In this document: piece by piece, positions 1-9,032 of the stretch | Position numbering within the stretch: position 1 is the first letter of the stretch | How the letters are laid out: each line of letters begins with the position of its first letter | Source: Flavobacterium muglaense | Lineage (GTDB): Bacteria > Bacteroidota > Bacteroidia > Flavobacteriales > Flavobacteriaceae | DNA: 64,000 nt | Direction: 5' to 3' | Assembly: GCF_014305155.1 (NCBI RefSeq) | Contig: NZ_JACRUK010000013.1 | Span: 1 to 64,000 of the forward strand | Program-made: the position numbers and the translations under genes | Notes under the pieces: generated by a model | The model's input: only the letters and a program-made list of their open reading frames with translations | What the model was told of the DNA's origin: nothing | The model's database searches: none

Positions 1-228
1 TATACAACTTTTCTTCCTTTTATATTATATTATGTGTTATATTTGAAAGAAATAAACGGAAGTTTTTTCACAGACTGACGTTAGCGGTAATGTTACCGTG
101 AAAAGGAGAATTCAATAGTATAATATTGATTGATCAAAATGGAACGATTTGATCAAAAAAACTGCTCATAACGGATAGAAGATCAATAGTTACTGCATGA
201 ATCCAGGCAAACAAAAGCAAAATAAAAC
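1..228. other. Intergenic region with two short palindromes
   Basis: No gene is visible in this left edge of the window. Two palindromic signals stand out. CGGTAA-TG-TTACCG at 85-98 is a perfect inverted repeat. TGATCAAAA occurs twice about 20 bp apart (about 131-139 and 150-158). They lie 70-145 bp upstream of the lipoprotein start at 229 and could be operator half-sites, but no regulator is encoded nearby. Confidence 0.3.
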
Positions 229-825
229 ATGAAAAAGCAATTGGTAATACTACTTATTTCAGCTGTGATCTTGAGTTGTACAGCTACTAAAACAGTTAAA
301 ACAACTGATGAAGCAGTTGGTATCAAGCAAAAAACTTCGAATCCAAATAATCCCTATATTTACAAAAATGGCTATAAAAATTGGAAAATTAAACCCAATC
401 TAATTATCCAAGATGCTGATTCAACTTACTTGAATGAATTGCGGTTCAATGCTGTTTTTTCGGCTATGTACACCCAAAAATTAATGTTTGATAAATACGG
501 AAAATGGGACAAAGAAATTTGGCTTGAAGGAGATAGCACACCAATTCTAATCTGGGAAAACCGACAGTTGATCGATTCTAATCCCGAGTTATTTACTGTT
601 GCTGCTACTGGAACCGAATCCATAACTGAAATGTTTGCCTCGGTCAATGTATTTAATTCTAAAAAGCAGGATTGTTTCAGTCAACAGTATCCTGCAAAAG
701 ATACACTCATTCATTTCTTTGCAACTGCAATTAGAAACTTGAAATCTAACCATACATTTTACACGCAATACTGGAAGTTGAAAACACAACACAGTGAAGA
801 GCAATACCGCACTGTGGCACCTTAG
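229..825 (+). CDS. Hypothetical lipoprotein
   Basis: The 198-residue product starts with a lipoprotein signal peptide: charged MKKQ, a hydrophobic stretch and a lipobox ending at Cys17 (L-S-C). The mature protein should therefore be anchored to a membrane facing the periplasm. The rest is soluble, rich in aromatic and polar residues, with no catalytic motif I recognise. It stands alone, followed by a 318-bp non-coding stretch. Lipoprotein assignment is secure from the N-terminus; the function is unknown and I could not place it in a named domain family. Confidence 0.7.
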   Translation: MKKQLVILLISAVILSCTATKTVKTTDEAVGIKQKTSNPNNPYIYKNGYKNWKIKPNLIIQDADSTYLNELRFNAVFSAMYTQKLMFDKYGKWDKEIWLEGDSTPILIWENRQLIDSNPELFTVAATGTESITEMFASVNVFNSKKQDCFSQQYPAKDTLIHFFATAIRNLKSNHTFYTQYWKLKTQHSEEQYRTVAP

Positions 826-1143
826 TTTAAAGGGTTCATTTATTGCCTATTGCCCTACTGCTAGTTCTTTTGCCCTAGCAAAAAATTTCGTTTTTTTTAA
901 CGATAGTAACAATGGTGCATGATTTGGGTGAGGGATAGCAGCTAGCTACCATAGTAGCGCGTATGAGCCCGACAGCATTGTGGCAAGGGGCTTTATTAAT
1001 GCAAACAAAGATAAGCCTCTTGACGCAATGGTGGCACGCCCCACTACTTAGCATGAAAATCAATGTATTGTGCCCTCTTTATGGAGATAAAAAAGTATAT
1101 TTGAAATCTGTTTTTTTTAAACGTTTCGTACTTAAAGCCCAAT
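826..1143. other. Non-coding region with a structured repeat-like segment
   Basis: This 318-bp gap contains no convincing gene; short open frames such as 963-1172 lack flavobacterial coding character. The segment from about 926 to 978 begins with GTGAGGGATAGCAG, the same head that opens the dispersed hairpin elements at 45653 and 49557. It then has a small inverted repeat (GCTA...TAGC) and a GCCCGACAGC tail, so it may be a diverged relative. The remainder up to the ATG at 1144 shows no clear signal. Confidence 0.35.
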
Positions 1144-2274
1144 ATGATGAAAAAACATTATCTTATTATTAACTTATTTTTAAGTAGCATTATTAGTTTT
1201 GCGCAACAAAATCCGTTTTATGTAGGCCATAGTTTAGTCAATCAAGATATGCCGGCAATGACTCAGGCTTTGGCGGTAAATGCCTCTAAAACTTCGAGTT
1301 TTGGCTACCAAATTATCAATGGTTCTAGCTTGCAATACAATTACAATAATGCGGCGGGTGCACAAGGCACATCCTTTTTTAATGCTTTTCCGGCTGGGAA
1401 TTTTAATAAATTGATTGTTACGGAAGCTGTGCCTTTGCAAAATCATTTGACTTGGAGCGCATCCTATCAATACGCCAACAATTTTTATACCTACGCTAAA
1501 AATAACAATTCTGGCAAACCCCTTAAATTTTATATTTACGAGACTTGGCATTGTATTAATTCGGGGATTTTAGGGACTAATGGCACTACTTACGGCTGTG
1601 CGTATGATGATTCGCAAAACAGTACCTTATTGTGGTACCCTAGATTAAAGGCTGATTTCCCACTGTGGACGGGAATTGTAAATTCGGTTCGCAGTCAAAA
1701 CAATACAGACACACAAATATGGATGGTGCCTGCTGGACAAGCTATGTACAACTTGGCTACCTTAATAAATGCGGGATCTGTGCCCGGAATTTCTAGCATA
1801 CGCGAGTTGTTTAAAGACGATATTCACTTGACAAATAAAGGAAACTATTTTATTGCTTGTGTAATGTTCTCGTGTATTTACGAACAGTCACCACAAGGGC
1901 TGACTAACAGTTTGAATACAATTTATGGCACTGCTTATGATGATATGCCTACCACGGCACAGGCTACTATAATGCAACGAATTGCTTGGGATACCGTAAC
2001 GAGTTTGTCTAGTTGGACTGGCATACAGAGCTTGGATGTAGTGGAGTTTAATAAGGATAAAAAGGCGATTGTATATTATATAAAAAATCATTTACTAACC
2101 CTAGATTTTAAAGCGTTTGACCCTAAAAATATTAATATTTTTAATGCCTTGGGTCAAAAAGTTTTATCGGCAGTTACCAATGAAACCCATGTTGTGATTG
2201 ATGTTTCTGGCCTTGCTACTGGAGTTTATTACATGAAGAATAATCAAACTAATGTGGGTAAATTTAGCCGTTAA
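1144..2274 (+). CDS. Secreted SGNH-hydrolase-like protein with type IX sorting domain
   Basis: The 376-residue protein has an N-terminal signal peptide ending near residue 20 (FAQQ). G28-H29-S30 takes the place of the usual GDS block, and a D-x-x-H arrangement (DDIHLTNKG, about residues 224-232) resembles block V of SGNH/GDSL hydrolases. The last 75 or so residues (NIFNALGQKV ... GVYYMKN) match the type A C-terminal sorting domain of the Bacteroidetes type IX system, so the mature protein is probably exported to the surface or medium. The substrate is unknown. ATGATG gives two possible starts (1144 or 1147). The sorting-domain call is strong, the enzymatic call moderate. Confidence 0.75.
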   Translation: MMKKHYLIINLFLSSIISFAQQNPFYVGHSLVNQDMPAMTQALAVNASKTSSFGYQIINGSSLQYNYNNAAGAQGTSFFNAFPAGNFNKLIVTEAVPLQNHLTWSASYQYANNFYTYAKNNNSGKPLKFYIYETWHCINSGILGTNGTTYGCAYDDSQNSTLLWYPRLKADFPLWTGIVNSVRSQNNTDTQIWMVPAGQAMYNLATLINAGSVPGISSIRELFKDDIHLTNKGNYFIACVMFSCIYEQSPQGLTNSLNTIYGTAYDDMPTTAQATIMQRIAWDTVTSLSSWTGIQSLDVVEFNKDKKAIVYYIKNHLLTLDFKAFDPKNINIFNALGQKVLSAVTNETHVVIDVSGLATGVYYMKNNQTNVGKFSR

Positions 2275-2434
2275 TCCTTATACTTATTTTCAAGACATGC
2301 AGTCCAATGAGTGGTGCAATACGGTGCTATTTAAAAGTATTTAACAATAATTTATCAGCAGTTCTTCGGGTAAATCAAGGCTGTTCCTTTAATAATGTTT
2401 AATTTTACGATAAACATAATTAAATTACAATACA

Positions 2435-3073
2435 ATGAAAAACCTAAAACTGATTGCTGTAGGAATGATTTTGATCACTGCTATAGGCTGTAAGGACGCT
2501 AAAAAAAACACCGAAGAACCTATTACCGAAGTTGCAACAACAACAGGAACTTATACGGTAAATAGTGACTCAACCAAGGTAAGTTTTACGGCCTACAAAA
2601 CTACGGATAAAGTGGCTGTGGGAGGTGTTTTTAAAGAAATCACATTGACAGAGACTCATGAAGGAAAGAGCGGATTAGAAAGCTTAAATGGTACTCAATT
2701 TAACATTCCGGTAAGTAGCTTGTTCACCAATGATGCGACGGGAACAAGAGATCCTAAAATCTTGAAATTCTTTTTTGGCATCATGAAAGATACGGAACTT
2801 ATTAAAGGAACTTTTAAGCTGGCAGCCGATAATAGTTGCGAAATTGAGGTGACTTTAAACGGCAAGACTGCTACAATTCCGTTACAGGTGACAACTAATA
2901 GTGATACAAGCTTGTCATTTGATGGGGTGATGAATCTCGAAAATTGGGATGGCCTAGCAGCTGTTGCTTCGATCAATAAAGCTTGTGAAGCTTTGCATAC
3001 TGGTAAAGATGGTATAAGTAAAACATGGAGCGAAGTGGCCGTACATGCTGATGTTTTGATGAATAAAAACTAA
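2435..3073 (+). CDS. YceI-family lipoprotein
   Basis: The 212-residue protein carries a lipoprotein signal peptide with lipobox Cys19 (A-I-G-C). The mature part begins TYTVNSDSTKVSFTAYKT, the typical first strand of the YceI lipocalin-like barrel, which binds isoprenoid or other long amphiphilic molecules in the periplasm. The segment ETHEGKSGLESLNGTQF and the C-terminal TWSEVAVHADV also fit this family. It is monocistronic, preceded by an AT-rich region and followed by a hairpin at 3157-3190. The ligand cannot be told from sequence. Confidence 0.85.
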   Translation: MKNLKLIAVGMILITAIGCKDAKKNTEEPITEVATTTGTYTVNSDSTKVSFTAYKTTDKVAVGGVFKEITLTETHEGKSGLESLNGTQFNIPVSSLFTNDATGTRDPKILKFFFGIMKDTELIKGTFKLAADNSCEIEVTLNGKTATIPLQVTTNSDTSLSFDGVMNLENWDGLAAVASINKACEALHTGKDGISKTWSEVAVHADVLMNKN

Positions 3074-3156
3074 GAAGTGCACGCCTATTAATCACACAAA
3101 GATTGCTTTAAAATCTTAAATAACAATCCTGATAAAACGATCCGAACGCCATTAAG

Positions 3157-3190
3157 AGCTACTGACAACAAGTTAGTAGCTTTTATTTTG
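3157..3190 (+). terminator. Rho-independent terminator
   Basis: Inverted repeat AGCTACT (3157-3163) / AGTAGCT (3175-3181) followed by a T-rich tract. It lies 84 bp after the YceI gene and before the alpha/beta hydrolase gene. Confidence 0.6.
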
Positions 3191-3226
3191 AGAGATTGTG
3201 GATACGCCAAAATAATATAAATAATT

Positions 3227-4108
3227 ATGAATCCAAAAAACACTCCCTTCCTAGTAGGCAGTACAGTACTAACGATTACTGATCCTAAAAACAATCTTTC
3301 GTTTCCCGTTTTACTGCACTACCCTACTCTAGATGGTAGTAAGCCAACTCCTTTTGGACCATTTATAATGGATGTTGCAGTTGATGGAGTCCTAGCGGAA
3401 GGCAAGTTCCCTTTGGTCCTTATTTCACATGGCAATAGTGGGTCGCAGTATGTGTATCGTACGATTAGTACTTATTTAGCTACTCGCGGTTTTATTGTGG
3501 CGATGCCGGAACATTTTGGTAATAATCGGACGGATAATTCGCTTTCGGATAGTGTGAAAAATTTAGAATATAGACCACAACACATTAGCTTAATTATTGA
3601 TTATCTGTTGGATAAGACTACTTTTAAGCAGCAAATAAATCCTAATACAATAGCCCTAATAGGCCATTCTTTTGGAGGTTATACGGCCCTAGCTGTTGCT
3701 GGAGGGAAACCGTACTCGATGACTGGCGAAGCCATTTCGACTCATAAAGACGAGCGCGTTAAAGCCTTAGTGATAATGGCGCCTGCAGCAGGGTATTTTA
3801 GTCCAAAGAGTGCGCTCGATCAAGTCAATATTCCCATTTTACTATACATTGCGACCGAGGATATTTACACTCCTAAAAAATGGACGGCTGATGTGATTTT
3901 AAAAGGCATTCAAAACCCAGAACAAGTACTCTTACGCGAAATTAAAAACGCAGGGCACTTCTCTTTTATTAGTCCGTTTCCTGATGGAATGAAAAACCCT
4001 AGTTTCCTTCCGGCAAATGATCCCGAAGGTTTTGACAGAGTTGCTTTTCATGAGGAATTGCCTGAGGAAATTTTTCAATATTTAGAAGAAAAACTAACTA
4101 TTGACTAA
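3227..4108 (+). CDS. Alpha/beta hydrolase (dienelactone/PAF-acetylhydrolase type)
   Basis: This 293-residue cytoplasmic protein has no signal peptide. It has the nucleophile elbow G146-H-S148-F-G, an oxyanion-side SHGNSG motif at 68-73, a probable acid in TEDIYTPK, and a late His in NAGHFSF. This is the layout of single-domain alpha/beta hydrolases related to platelet-activating-factor acetylhydrolase and dienelactone hydrolase. The start at 3227 directly precedes the conserved N-terminus. Substrate is unknown; esterase or lipase-like activity is an inference. The next gene, a GNAT enzyme 45 bp downstream on the same strand, may be cotranscribed. Confidence 0.8.
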   Translation: MNPKNTPFLVGSTVLTITDPKNNLSFPVLLHYPTLDGSKPTPFGPFIMDVAVDGVLAEGKFPLVLISHGNSGSQYVYRTISTYLATRGFIVAMPEHFGNNRTDNSLSDSVKNLEYRPQHISLIIDYLLDKTTFKQQINPNTIALIGHSFGGYTALAVAGGKPYSMTGEAISTHKDERVKALVIMAPAAGYFSPKSALDQVNIPILLYIATEDIYTPKKWTADVILKGIQNPEQVLLREIKNAGHFSFISPFPDGMKNPSFLPANDPEGFDRVAFHEELPEEIFQYLEEKLTID

Positions 4109-4153
4109 AATTTAAAATCTATTTTTACCTTTAAGAAACTCTATTAAATTATT

Positions 4154-4660
4154 ATGATTACACCAGCTACACTTGAAGACGTTAGTAGTTTAACGCGCTT
4201 AATTAACTCGGCTTATCGCGGAGAAAGTTCAAAAAAAGGATGGACTACCGAAGCTAATTTATTATCAGGAAGCCGAACGAACGAAGCCGAAATACAGCAA
4301 ATCATAACCAATCCTAAGCATACGATGTTGAAGTTTACCGAAAAAGATAGTATTCTGGCTTGTGTGTTATTGATCGAAAAAGAAACCAAATTGTATTTAG
4401 GGATGTTAACTGTTTCTCCTGAATTGCAAAATAGTGGTATTGGTAAAAAATTATTGGCTGCAGCCGAAATTCATGCTCAAAAACTAGGTCTAAACCGAAT
4501 TGTAATGACCGTGATTTCAATACGAAAAGAGTTAATTGACTGGTACAAACGCCATGGCTACGAAGACACAGGAGCGCGAGAAGCTTTTCCTGTAAGCGAC
4601 ATACATATTCCAATTATTGAAGAGCAATTGGATTTTATGGTGCTAGAGAAAAGACTCTAA
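4154..4660 (+). CDS. GNAT-family N-acetyltransferase
   Basis: The 168-residue protein has the GNAT fold signature: an N-terminal substrate arm (TPATLEDVSSLTRLINSAY), then the acetyl-CoA binding motif A in LGMLTVSPELQNSGIGKKLL (V-x-x-x-x-Q-x-x-G-I-G-x-x-L), and a C-terminal YKRHGYEDTG segment. It should transfer acetyl groups from acetyl-CoA to a small amine or protein; the acceptor is not deducible. It follows the hydrolase by 45 bp and ends at a strong bidirectional hairpin. Confidence 0.85.
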   Translation: MITPATLEDVSSLTRLINSAYRGESSKKGWTTEANLLSGSRTNEAEIQQIITNPKHTMLKFTEKDSILACVLLIEKETKLYLGMLTVSPELQNSGIGKKLLAAAEIHAQKLGLNRIVMTVISIRKELIDWYKRHGYEDTGAREAFPVSDIHIPIIEEQLDFMVLEKRL

Positions 4661-4665
4661 ATAAT

Positions 4666-4700
4666 AAAGGTGATACAAATCAATGTATCACCTTTGATTT
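4666..4700. terminator. Bidirectional terminator
   Basis: Perfect 12-bp inverted repeat AAAGGTGATACA (4666-4677) / TGTATCACCTTT (4684-4695) between the convergent GNAT and DUF3037 genes; it can serve both strands. Confidence 0.8.
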
Positions 4701-5082
4701 ATAGCACCAACTCGGCAAATAAACGTTCTACTGTTTGGTCGAGATCATCGCAGATTCCTGGATGTGGTCTTGAAGTTTGAATTACGGAACTACGCAAAGC
4801 CGTTAACCATCGAAAACGAGACGGAATATCCATCATGGCAATAGGGCCACCATCTTTAGTACCGTGAGCTACTTTTGCGAAAGCTTGAATATTGGCTTGA
4901 ATTTGTTCTACATCCGCCTCTACAGATAAAGCCAGAATTTTTTCAAGAGGAACGATTTGTTTCACTTTTATAAATTTGGCTTTTTTGCAAAAAAGAATAA
5001 TCCCTACATTCAGGAATTCTTCGCGTTCTACCCTAGGCACAACCCGAATTACAGCATACTCATATAAGTTTTTCTCTTGCAT
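4699..5082 (-). CDS. DUF3037 family protein
   Basis: The 127-residue product begins MQEKNLYEYAVIRVVPRVER and continues EEFLNVGIILFCKK, the hallmark of DUF3037. No catalytic residues are known for the family. The gene is downstream of a HipA-like kinase gene and its start overlaps the end of that gene by 23 bp, so the two are translationally coupled and very likely act together. The pairing recurs in other bacteria as far as I recall; its biological role is not established. Confidence 0.85.
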   Translation of the reverse strand: MQEKNLYEYAVIRVVPRVEREEFLNVGIILFCKKAKFIKVKQIVPLEKILALSVEADVEQIQANIQAFAKVAHGTKDGGPIAMMDIPSRFRWLTALRSSVIQTSRPHPGICDDLDQTVERLFAELVL

Positions 5083-5854
5083 TTTGTGCTTCCTTTATAA
5101 AAATTTCTGAATGATTTAATCGGGTGGTTAGGAACTGCAAATAAACCGTTCGTAACTCTTCTGGCGTGGCATCAACATCTTCCCATTGCAACCAATCTGT
5201 TGGAATTAACGCTACTATTGCAGTTAAAACCTCTGGAGTTAGTAGTTTTTTAAATGCCGTATCGATTGCTTCAAGATCTGATGCTTGTGGTAATAAAACA
5301 TGATCTTTAATTAAGGCAAACGGACTCTGGGCATGTTTCTCCCAGGTCGTCCACGAATGATGAAAGTACAAACTTGCACCGTGGTCGATGAGCCATAATT
5401 CTTTGTGCCAAATCAACATATTGGTATTTCGAAACGTTCTATCAACATTTGTAATATAAGCATCTAGCCACACAATTTGTGAAGCTAAAACAGAATCAAC
5501 CGCTGTAACTACGGGATCAAAATTAATAGCTCCTGAAAGAAAATGCAAAGCCAAATTCATGCCTTGGCTTCCTTGCAACAAATCCTGAATTTCCTCATCG
5601 GCCTCGGTTCTACCAAAAGCTTCATCGAGATTTGCAAAAACTAATTCGGGCATTTTCATTCCTAAAGCGCGGGCAATTTCGCCACCAATTAATTCGGCTA
5701 TCAAGGCTTTTACGCCATGACCTGCACCTCTAAACTTAAGGACATATTTAAAATCATCATCGGCTTCCGCCAAAGCAGGCAAAGAACCGCCCTCGCGCAA
5801 AGGCGTGATGTACCGTGTGACATTTACGGTTCGAAGATTGAAGTTGGTTTTCAT
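5060..5854 (-). CDS. HipA-like kinase family protein
   Basis: The 264-residue protein resembles the stand-alone HipA-like kinase fold. It has a beta-rich N-terminus with a probable ATP-lysine in DFKYVLKFRGAG. A catalytic loop in NVDRTFRNTN has the Asp-Arg and Asn pattern of HipA kinases, followed by a metal-binding LIDHGASL. It lacks the HipA N-lobe extension, and no HipB-like antitoxin gene is adjacent. The partner is the overlapping DUF3037 gene. A protein- or small-molecule-kinase role is inferred from fold; the target is unknown. Confidence 0.75.
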   Translation of the reverse strand: MKTNFNLRTVNVTRYITPLREGGSLPALAEADDDFKYVLKFRGAGHGVKALIAELIGGEIARALGMKMPELVFANLDEAFGRTEADEEIQDLLQGSQGMNLALHFLSGAINFDPVVTAVDSVLASQIVWLDAYITNVDRTFRNTNMLIWHKELWLIDHGASLYFHHSWTTWEKHAQSPFALIKDHVLLPQASDLEAIDTAFKKLLTPEVLTAIVALIPTDWLQWEDVDATPEELRTVYLQFLTTRLNHSEIFIKEAQNAREKLI

Positions 5855-5915
5855 ATTCGGGTTTTACTGAGGTACAAACTTACAAATAAGTTGAATGGAT
5901 CCGGTTATTTCAATC

Positions 5916-5931
5916 CGAATTCCTGAATTCG
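5916..5931. promoter_or_regulatory. Palindrome upstream of the HipA-like gene
   Basis: CGAATTC-CT-GAATTCG is a perfect 7-bp inverted repeat 62-77 bp upstream of the HipA-like start. It has no T-tract, so it is not an obvious terminator for the gene ending at 5942. An operator role is possible but unsupported. Confidence 0.25.
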
Positions 5932-5941
5932 AAATCTTGGA

Positions 5942-6793
5942 TTACTTTTCGTTTTCCAATGTCAAAAACGCCTTTCCTAAATAATTAATGATATCTGATG
6001 CGATGAAAGCATGATGACCCGTTTCGGGCAAAGCAACATCAGCAGTCAAACCATGAAGGTAAACACCTAGTATTGATGCGTTTATGGGTTGGTAAGCTTG
6101 CGCTACAAGACTTGTAATAATTCCAGTGAGTACGTCTCCGCTTCCAGCGGTTGCCAATGCCGAATTTCCCGTACTATTTTCGTAAATAACAGCTCCGTCT
6201 ATAATAAAGGTAGGCGCACCTTTCATCACGATAATGACATCGTGTTGTTTTGAAAACGCAATCGTTTTATCGAATTTCTCTTCGTCAGAATTCCATTTTC
6301 CTATTAACCTTTCTAACTCTTTAGGATGTGGGGTGAGGATGGTCTTGGATTGTAACAGTGACAACCATTCTTTTTTACTAGATAATATATTCAAGGCATC
6401 GGCATCTAGAATCAATGGAACTGTATTGTTTTTCAAGAACTGATGCAAAGCGTTTTGGGTTATCATTTCTTGACCTAAACCTGGCCCAATGGCAATAGCT
6501 TGTGGTTTGATATCGAATGTAATATTCGAAATAAACTTTTCCTGTTCATCCGTTATTGTCATGACTTCTGGATTTGAAATTTGCAGGATTTCGTAGCCAC
6601 ATTTTGGAACAAAAGCTGTTACGAGTCCGCAACCAGATTTCAAGCAAGCTTTTGACGATAGCGCCGCTGCTCCCATTTTGCCATAACTTCCAGCTACAAT
6701 TAAAGCATGCCCTTGCGTTCCTTTGTGCGCCTTAGGATCGATGGGGTTGTACCTTTTAACAATTTCGCTTTTAGTACTATACAGTGTATCCAT
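5942..6793 (-). CDS. nnrD: ADP-dependent NAD(P)H-hydrate dehydratase
   Basis: The 283-residue protein matches the YjeF C-terminal (ribokinase-like) domain that repairs hydrated NAD(P)H by ADP- or ATP-dependent dehydration. It shows [19 protein letters not shown] (nucleotide-binding start), [18 protein letters not shown], and N-S-A-L-A-T-A-G217-S-G-D220-V-L-T-G with Asp220 as the probable catalytic base. The epimerase domain (YjeF N-terminal), fused in many bacteria, is absent here and must be encoded elsewhere or be missing. It is monocistronic and the ATG start is unambiguous. Confidence 0.9.
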   Translation of the reverse strand: MDTLYSTKSEIVKRYNPIDPKAHKGTQGHALIVAGSYGKMGAAALSSKACLKSGCGLVTAFVPKCGYEILQISNPEVMTITDEQEKFISNITFDIKPQAIAIGPGLGQEMITQNALHQFLKNNTVPLILDADALNILSSKKEWLSLLQSKTILTPHPKELERLIGKWNSDEEKFDKTIAFSKQHDVIIVMKGAPTFIIDGAVIYENSTGNSALATAGSGDVLTGIITSLVAQAYQPINASILGVYLHGLTADVALPETGHHAFIASDIINYLGKAFLTLENEK

Positions 6794-6966
6794 TATTCAA
6801 GTTTCTTTCTTTAAAATTACAACTTTTTAATTAAACTATAGATCAAAAACAAAAGCAAATCAGGTTGTTTTGTACTTAGACAATTGCTAAAACAACCGCC
6901 TTTCTTTTGTCATTCCTTTAAAAAAGAATACTTTAGTAACTTCGAATCTCTATTAAAAACAAAGCC

Positions 6967-8493
6967 ATGAGAAAAACAATATTGCTATTACTACTAGCAG
7001 CACTTAATCTGCCCGTTCAAGCACAGGAAAAAGCTTCAAAAGCAAAAGAAGTTTCAAAAGAAACAGCCTCTGATGCCAATCTCGTTTTTAATCCTGATCA
7101 AAGCACTATTACCAATCACATTACCACTATCAAAGGACAAAAAATTCCTTATAAAGCCACAACAGGGACTATGCCTGTTTGGGATGCAGATGGAAAAGCA
7201 ATAGCGGGACTGTTTTATACCTATTATGAACGCACCGATGTGAAAGATCGCGCTTCTCGCCCACTTGTGATTTCGTTTAATGGTGGCCCTGGATCTGCAT
7301 CGGTTTGGATGCATATTGCTTACACAGGTCCTAAATTGTTGAATATTGACGACGAAGGATATCCAGTACAACCGTACGGAATTAAAGAAAACCCCTATTC
7401 TATTCTAGATGTGGCCGATATCGTTTTTGTTAATCCCGTTAACACCGCTTATTCTAGAGCAACAAGCAAAGACATTCCAAAAGAAAAGTTTTTTGGAGTC
7501 AATGCTGATATCAAATACCTAGCCGATTGGATTGGCGGATTTGTCACTCGATCTGATCGTTGGGCTTCGCCAAAATACCTTATTGGAGAAAGTTACGGAA
7601 CTACTCGTGTTTCTGGGCTTGCACTAGAATTACAAAACAGTCAATGGATGTACTTGAACGGTGTGATATTAGTTTCACCAACTACTCTAGGCATTGATCG
7701 TGGTGTTGCTGCAGATGCAGCTTTGAAATTACCTTATTTTTCAGCTACAGCTTGGTTTCATAAAAAACTTCCTGCCGATCTTCAAGCCAAAGACCTGACT
7801 GCAATGCTACCCGAAGTCGAGGATTTCACCCTAAACGAACTACTACCTGCCATCAGTAAAGGAAGCTCACTAGACAAACAAAAAAAGAAAGAAATAGCGG
7901 GTAAAATTGCGCGCTACTCGGGTATATCCGAAAAAGTGGTTTTGCAAAATAACCTTGATGTCCCTTTTAATTATTTCTGGAAAGAGTTATTACGTGACGA
8001 AGGATTCACCGTAGGAAGACTTGATTCTCGTTACAAAGGAATTGACCGTAAAGACGCTGGAGACAGCCCTGATTTTAATGCGGAACTGACTTCTTGGTTA
8101 CACTCTTTTACACCATCGATCAATATGTACATTCGAAATGAGTTAAACTATAAAACCGATTTTAAATACAATATGTTTGGTCCTGTGCATCCTTGGGACA
8201 GGTCTGGTGATGAAACAGCCGAAAATTTACGCCAAGCCATGGCACAGAACCCGTATTTAAACTTGATGGTACAATCCGGTTATTATGATGGGGCTTGCGA
8301 TTATTTTAATGCCAAATATAATTTATGGCAAATGGATCCTAGCGGTAAACTAAAAGACCGAATGTCTTGGAAAGGCTACCGTAGCGGACATATGATGTAC
8401 TTGAGAAAACAAGATTTAGAAACTGCTAATGAAGACATTAGAACTTTTATAAAAAACTCATTGCCTAAAGCTGGCGCACCAGCCAAATACTAA
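6967..8493 (+). CDS. S10-family serine carboxypeptidase-like peptidase
   Basis: The 508-residue protein has a signal peptide (cleavage after VQAQ, about residue 20), so it is periplasmic or exported. It contains the S10 signatures N105-G-G-P-G-S110 (oxyanion region) and G207-E-S209-Y-G (nucleophile Ser209). A C-terminal SGHMMY supplies the catalytic His (about 475) and GYYDGACDYF the region of the Asp. Bacterial members of this family are annotated as carboxypeptidases, but the substrates are poorly known. A hairpin terminator follows at 8523-8564. Confidence 0.85.
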   Translation: MRKTILLLLLAALNLPVQAQEKASKAKEVSKETASDANLVFNPDQSTITNHITTIKGQKIPYKATTGTMPVWDADGKAIAGLFYTYYERTDVKDRASRPLVISFNGGPGSASVWMHIAYTGPKLLNIDDEGYPVQPYGIKENPYSILDVADIVFVNPVNTAYSRATSKDIPKEKFFGVNADIKYLADWIGGFVTRSDRWASPKYLIGESYGTTRVSGLALELQNSQWMYLNGVILVSPTTLGIDRGVAADAALKLPYFSATAWFHKKLPADLQAKDLTAMLPEVEDFTLNELLPAISKGSSLDKQKKKEIAGKIARYSGISEKVVLQNNLDVPFNYFWKELLRDEGFTVGRLDSRYKGIDRKDAGDSPDFNAELTSWLHSFTPSINMYIRNELNYKTDFKYNMFGPVHPWDRSGDETAENLRQAMAQNPYLNLMVQSGYYDGACDYFNAKYNLWQMDPSGKLKDRMSWKGYRSGHMMYLRKQDLETANEDIRTFIKNSLPKAGAPAKY

Positions 8494-8522
8494 AACAAGT
8501 TTACTTTAAGACAACCCTCTTT

Positions 8523-8564
8523 AAAAAGACAAATCGAAATCGTATTTTGGTTTGTCTTTTTTTT
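8523..8564 (+). terminator. Rho-independent terminator
   Basis: AAAGACAAA ... TTTGTCTTTTTTTT stem-loop with a long T-tract, 30 bp after the S10 peptidase stop codon. Confidence 0.75.
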
Positions 8565-8818
8565 GGATAAATTGAACTTGCTTTAAGCCGTTGTGAGTGA
8601 CACCAACTTTATTGTTTTTTTTAACCACATAGAAGCATAGATTTTAAAAGTCATTTCATTTTATTGTAGAAAGTCATATCCGTTTGAGTCCTTGAATTGA
8701 GCTAACTAACTATGTTACTATCTAGCTAAATTTTGTATTTAATAAATTATTTGACTTTACGGTAAACACGACCAATATCAAGTGCTAATTTAATATGGGA
8801 CAACTTAAAAACACAAAT

Positions 8819-8946
8819 GCCCTAGCCCAGATAGCAGTGGAAATCCTTTTACTTTTTTCTTAAAAAGTAAAAGATTACTTCACTTATACTATTTATTTCG
8901 GTGTTCAGTGAATTACATTTGCAACGGATAGCTGAAAATAGCTCCT
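8819..8946 (+). repeat. Dispersed hairpin element, copy A (with internal insertion)
   Basis: Conserved head GATAGCAGTGGAAATCC (8830-8846) leads into a perfect 12-bp stem, CTTTTACTTTTT (8846-8857) / AAAAAGTAAAAG (8862-8873), and the conserved tail GCAACGGATAGC ends at 8932. Compared with copies at 34402, 45653 and 49557, about 40 bp is inserted between stem and tail; it contains its own TTCACT/AGTGAA inverted repeat. The rest of the 8565-9032 gap holds AT-rich sequence without a gene. Confidence 0.7.
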
Positions 8947-9032
8947 AAATACTATTAAATTTACATATTTGATGCCTTTAATTTGATAATTTTTCAATAA
9001 ATTAGCCACTTCAAATTTTATATACACACACA

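Noticed and set aside
963-1172. 69-codon open frame
   Set aside because: It runs through a repeat-like non-coding region and into the next gene; no domain or start context supports it.
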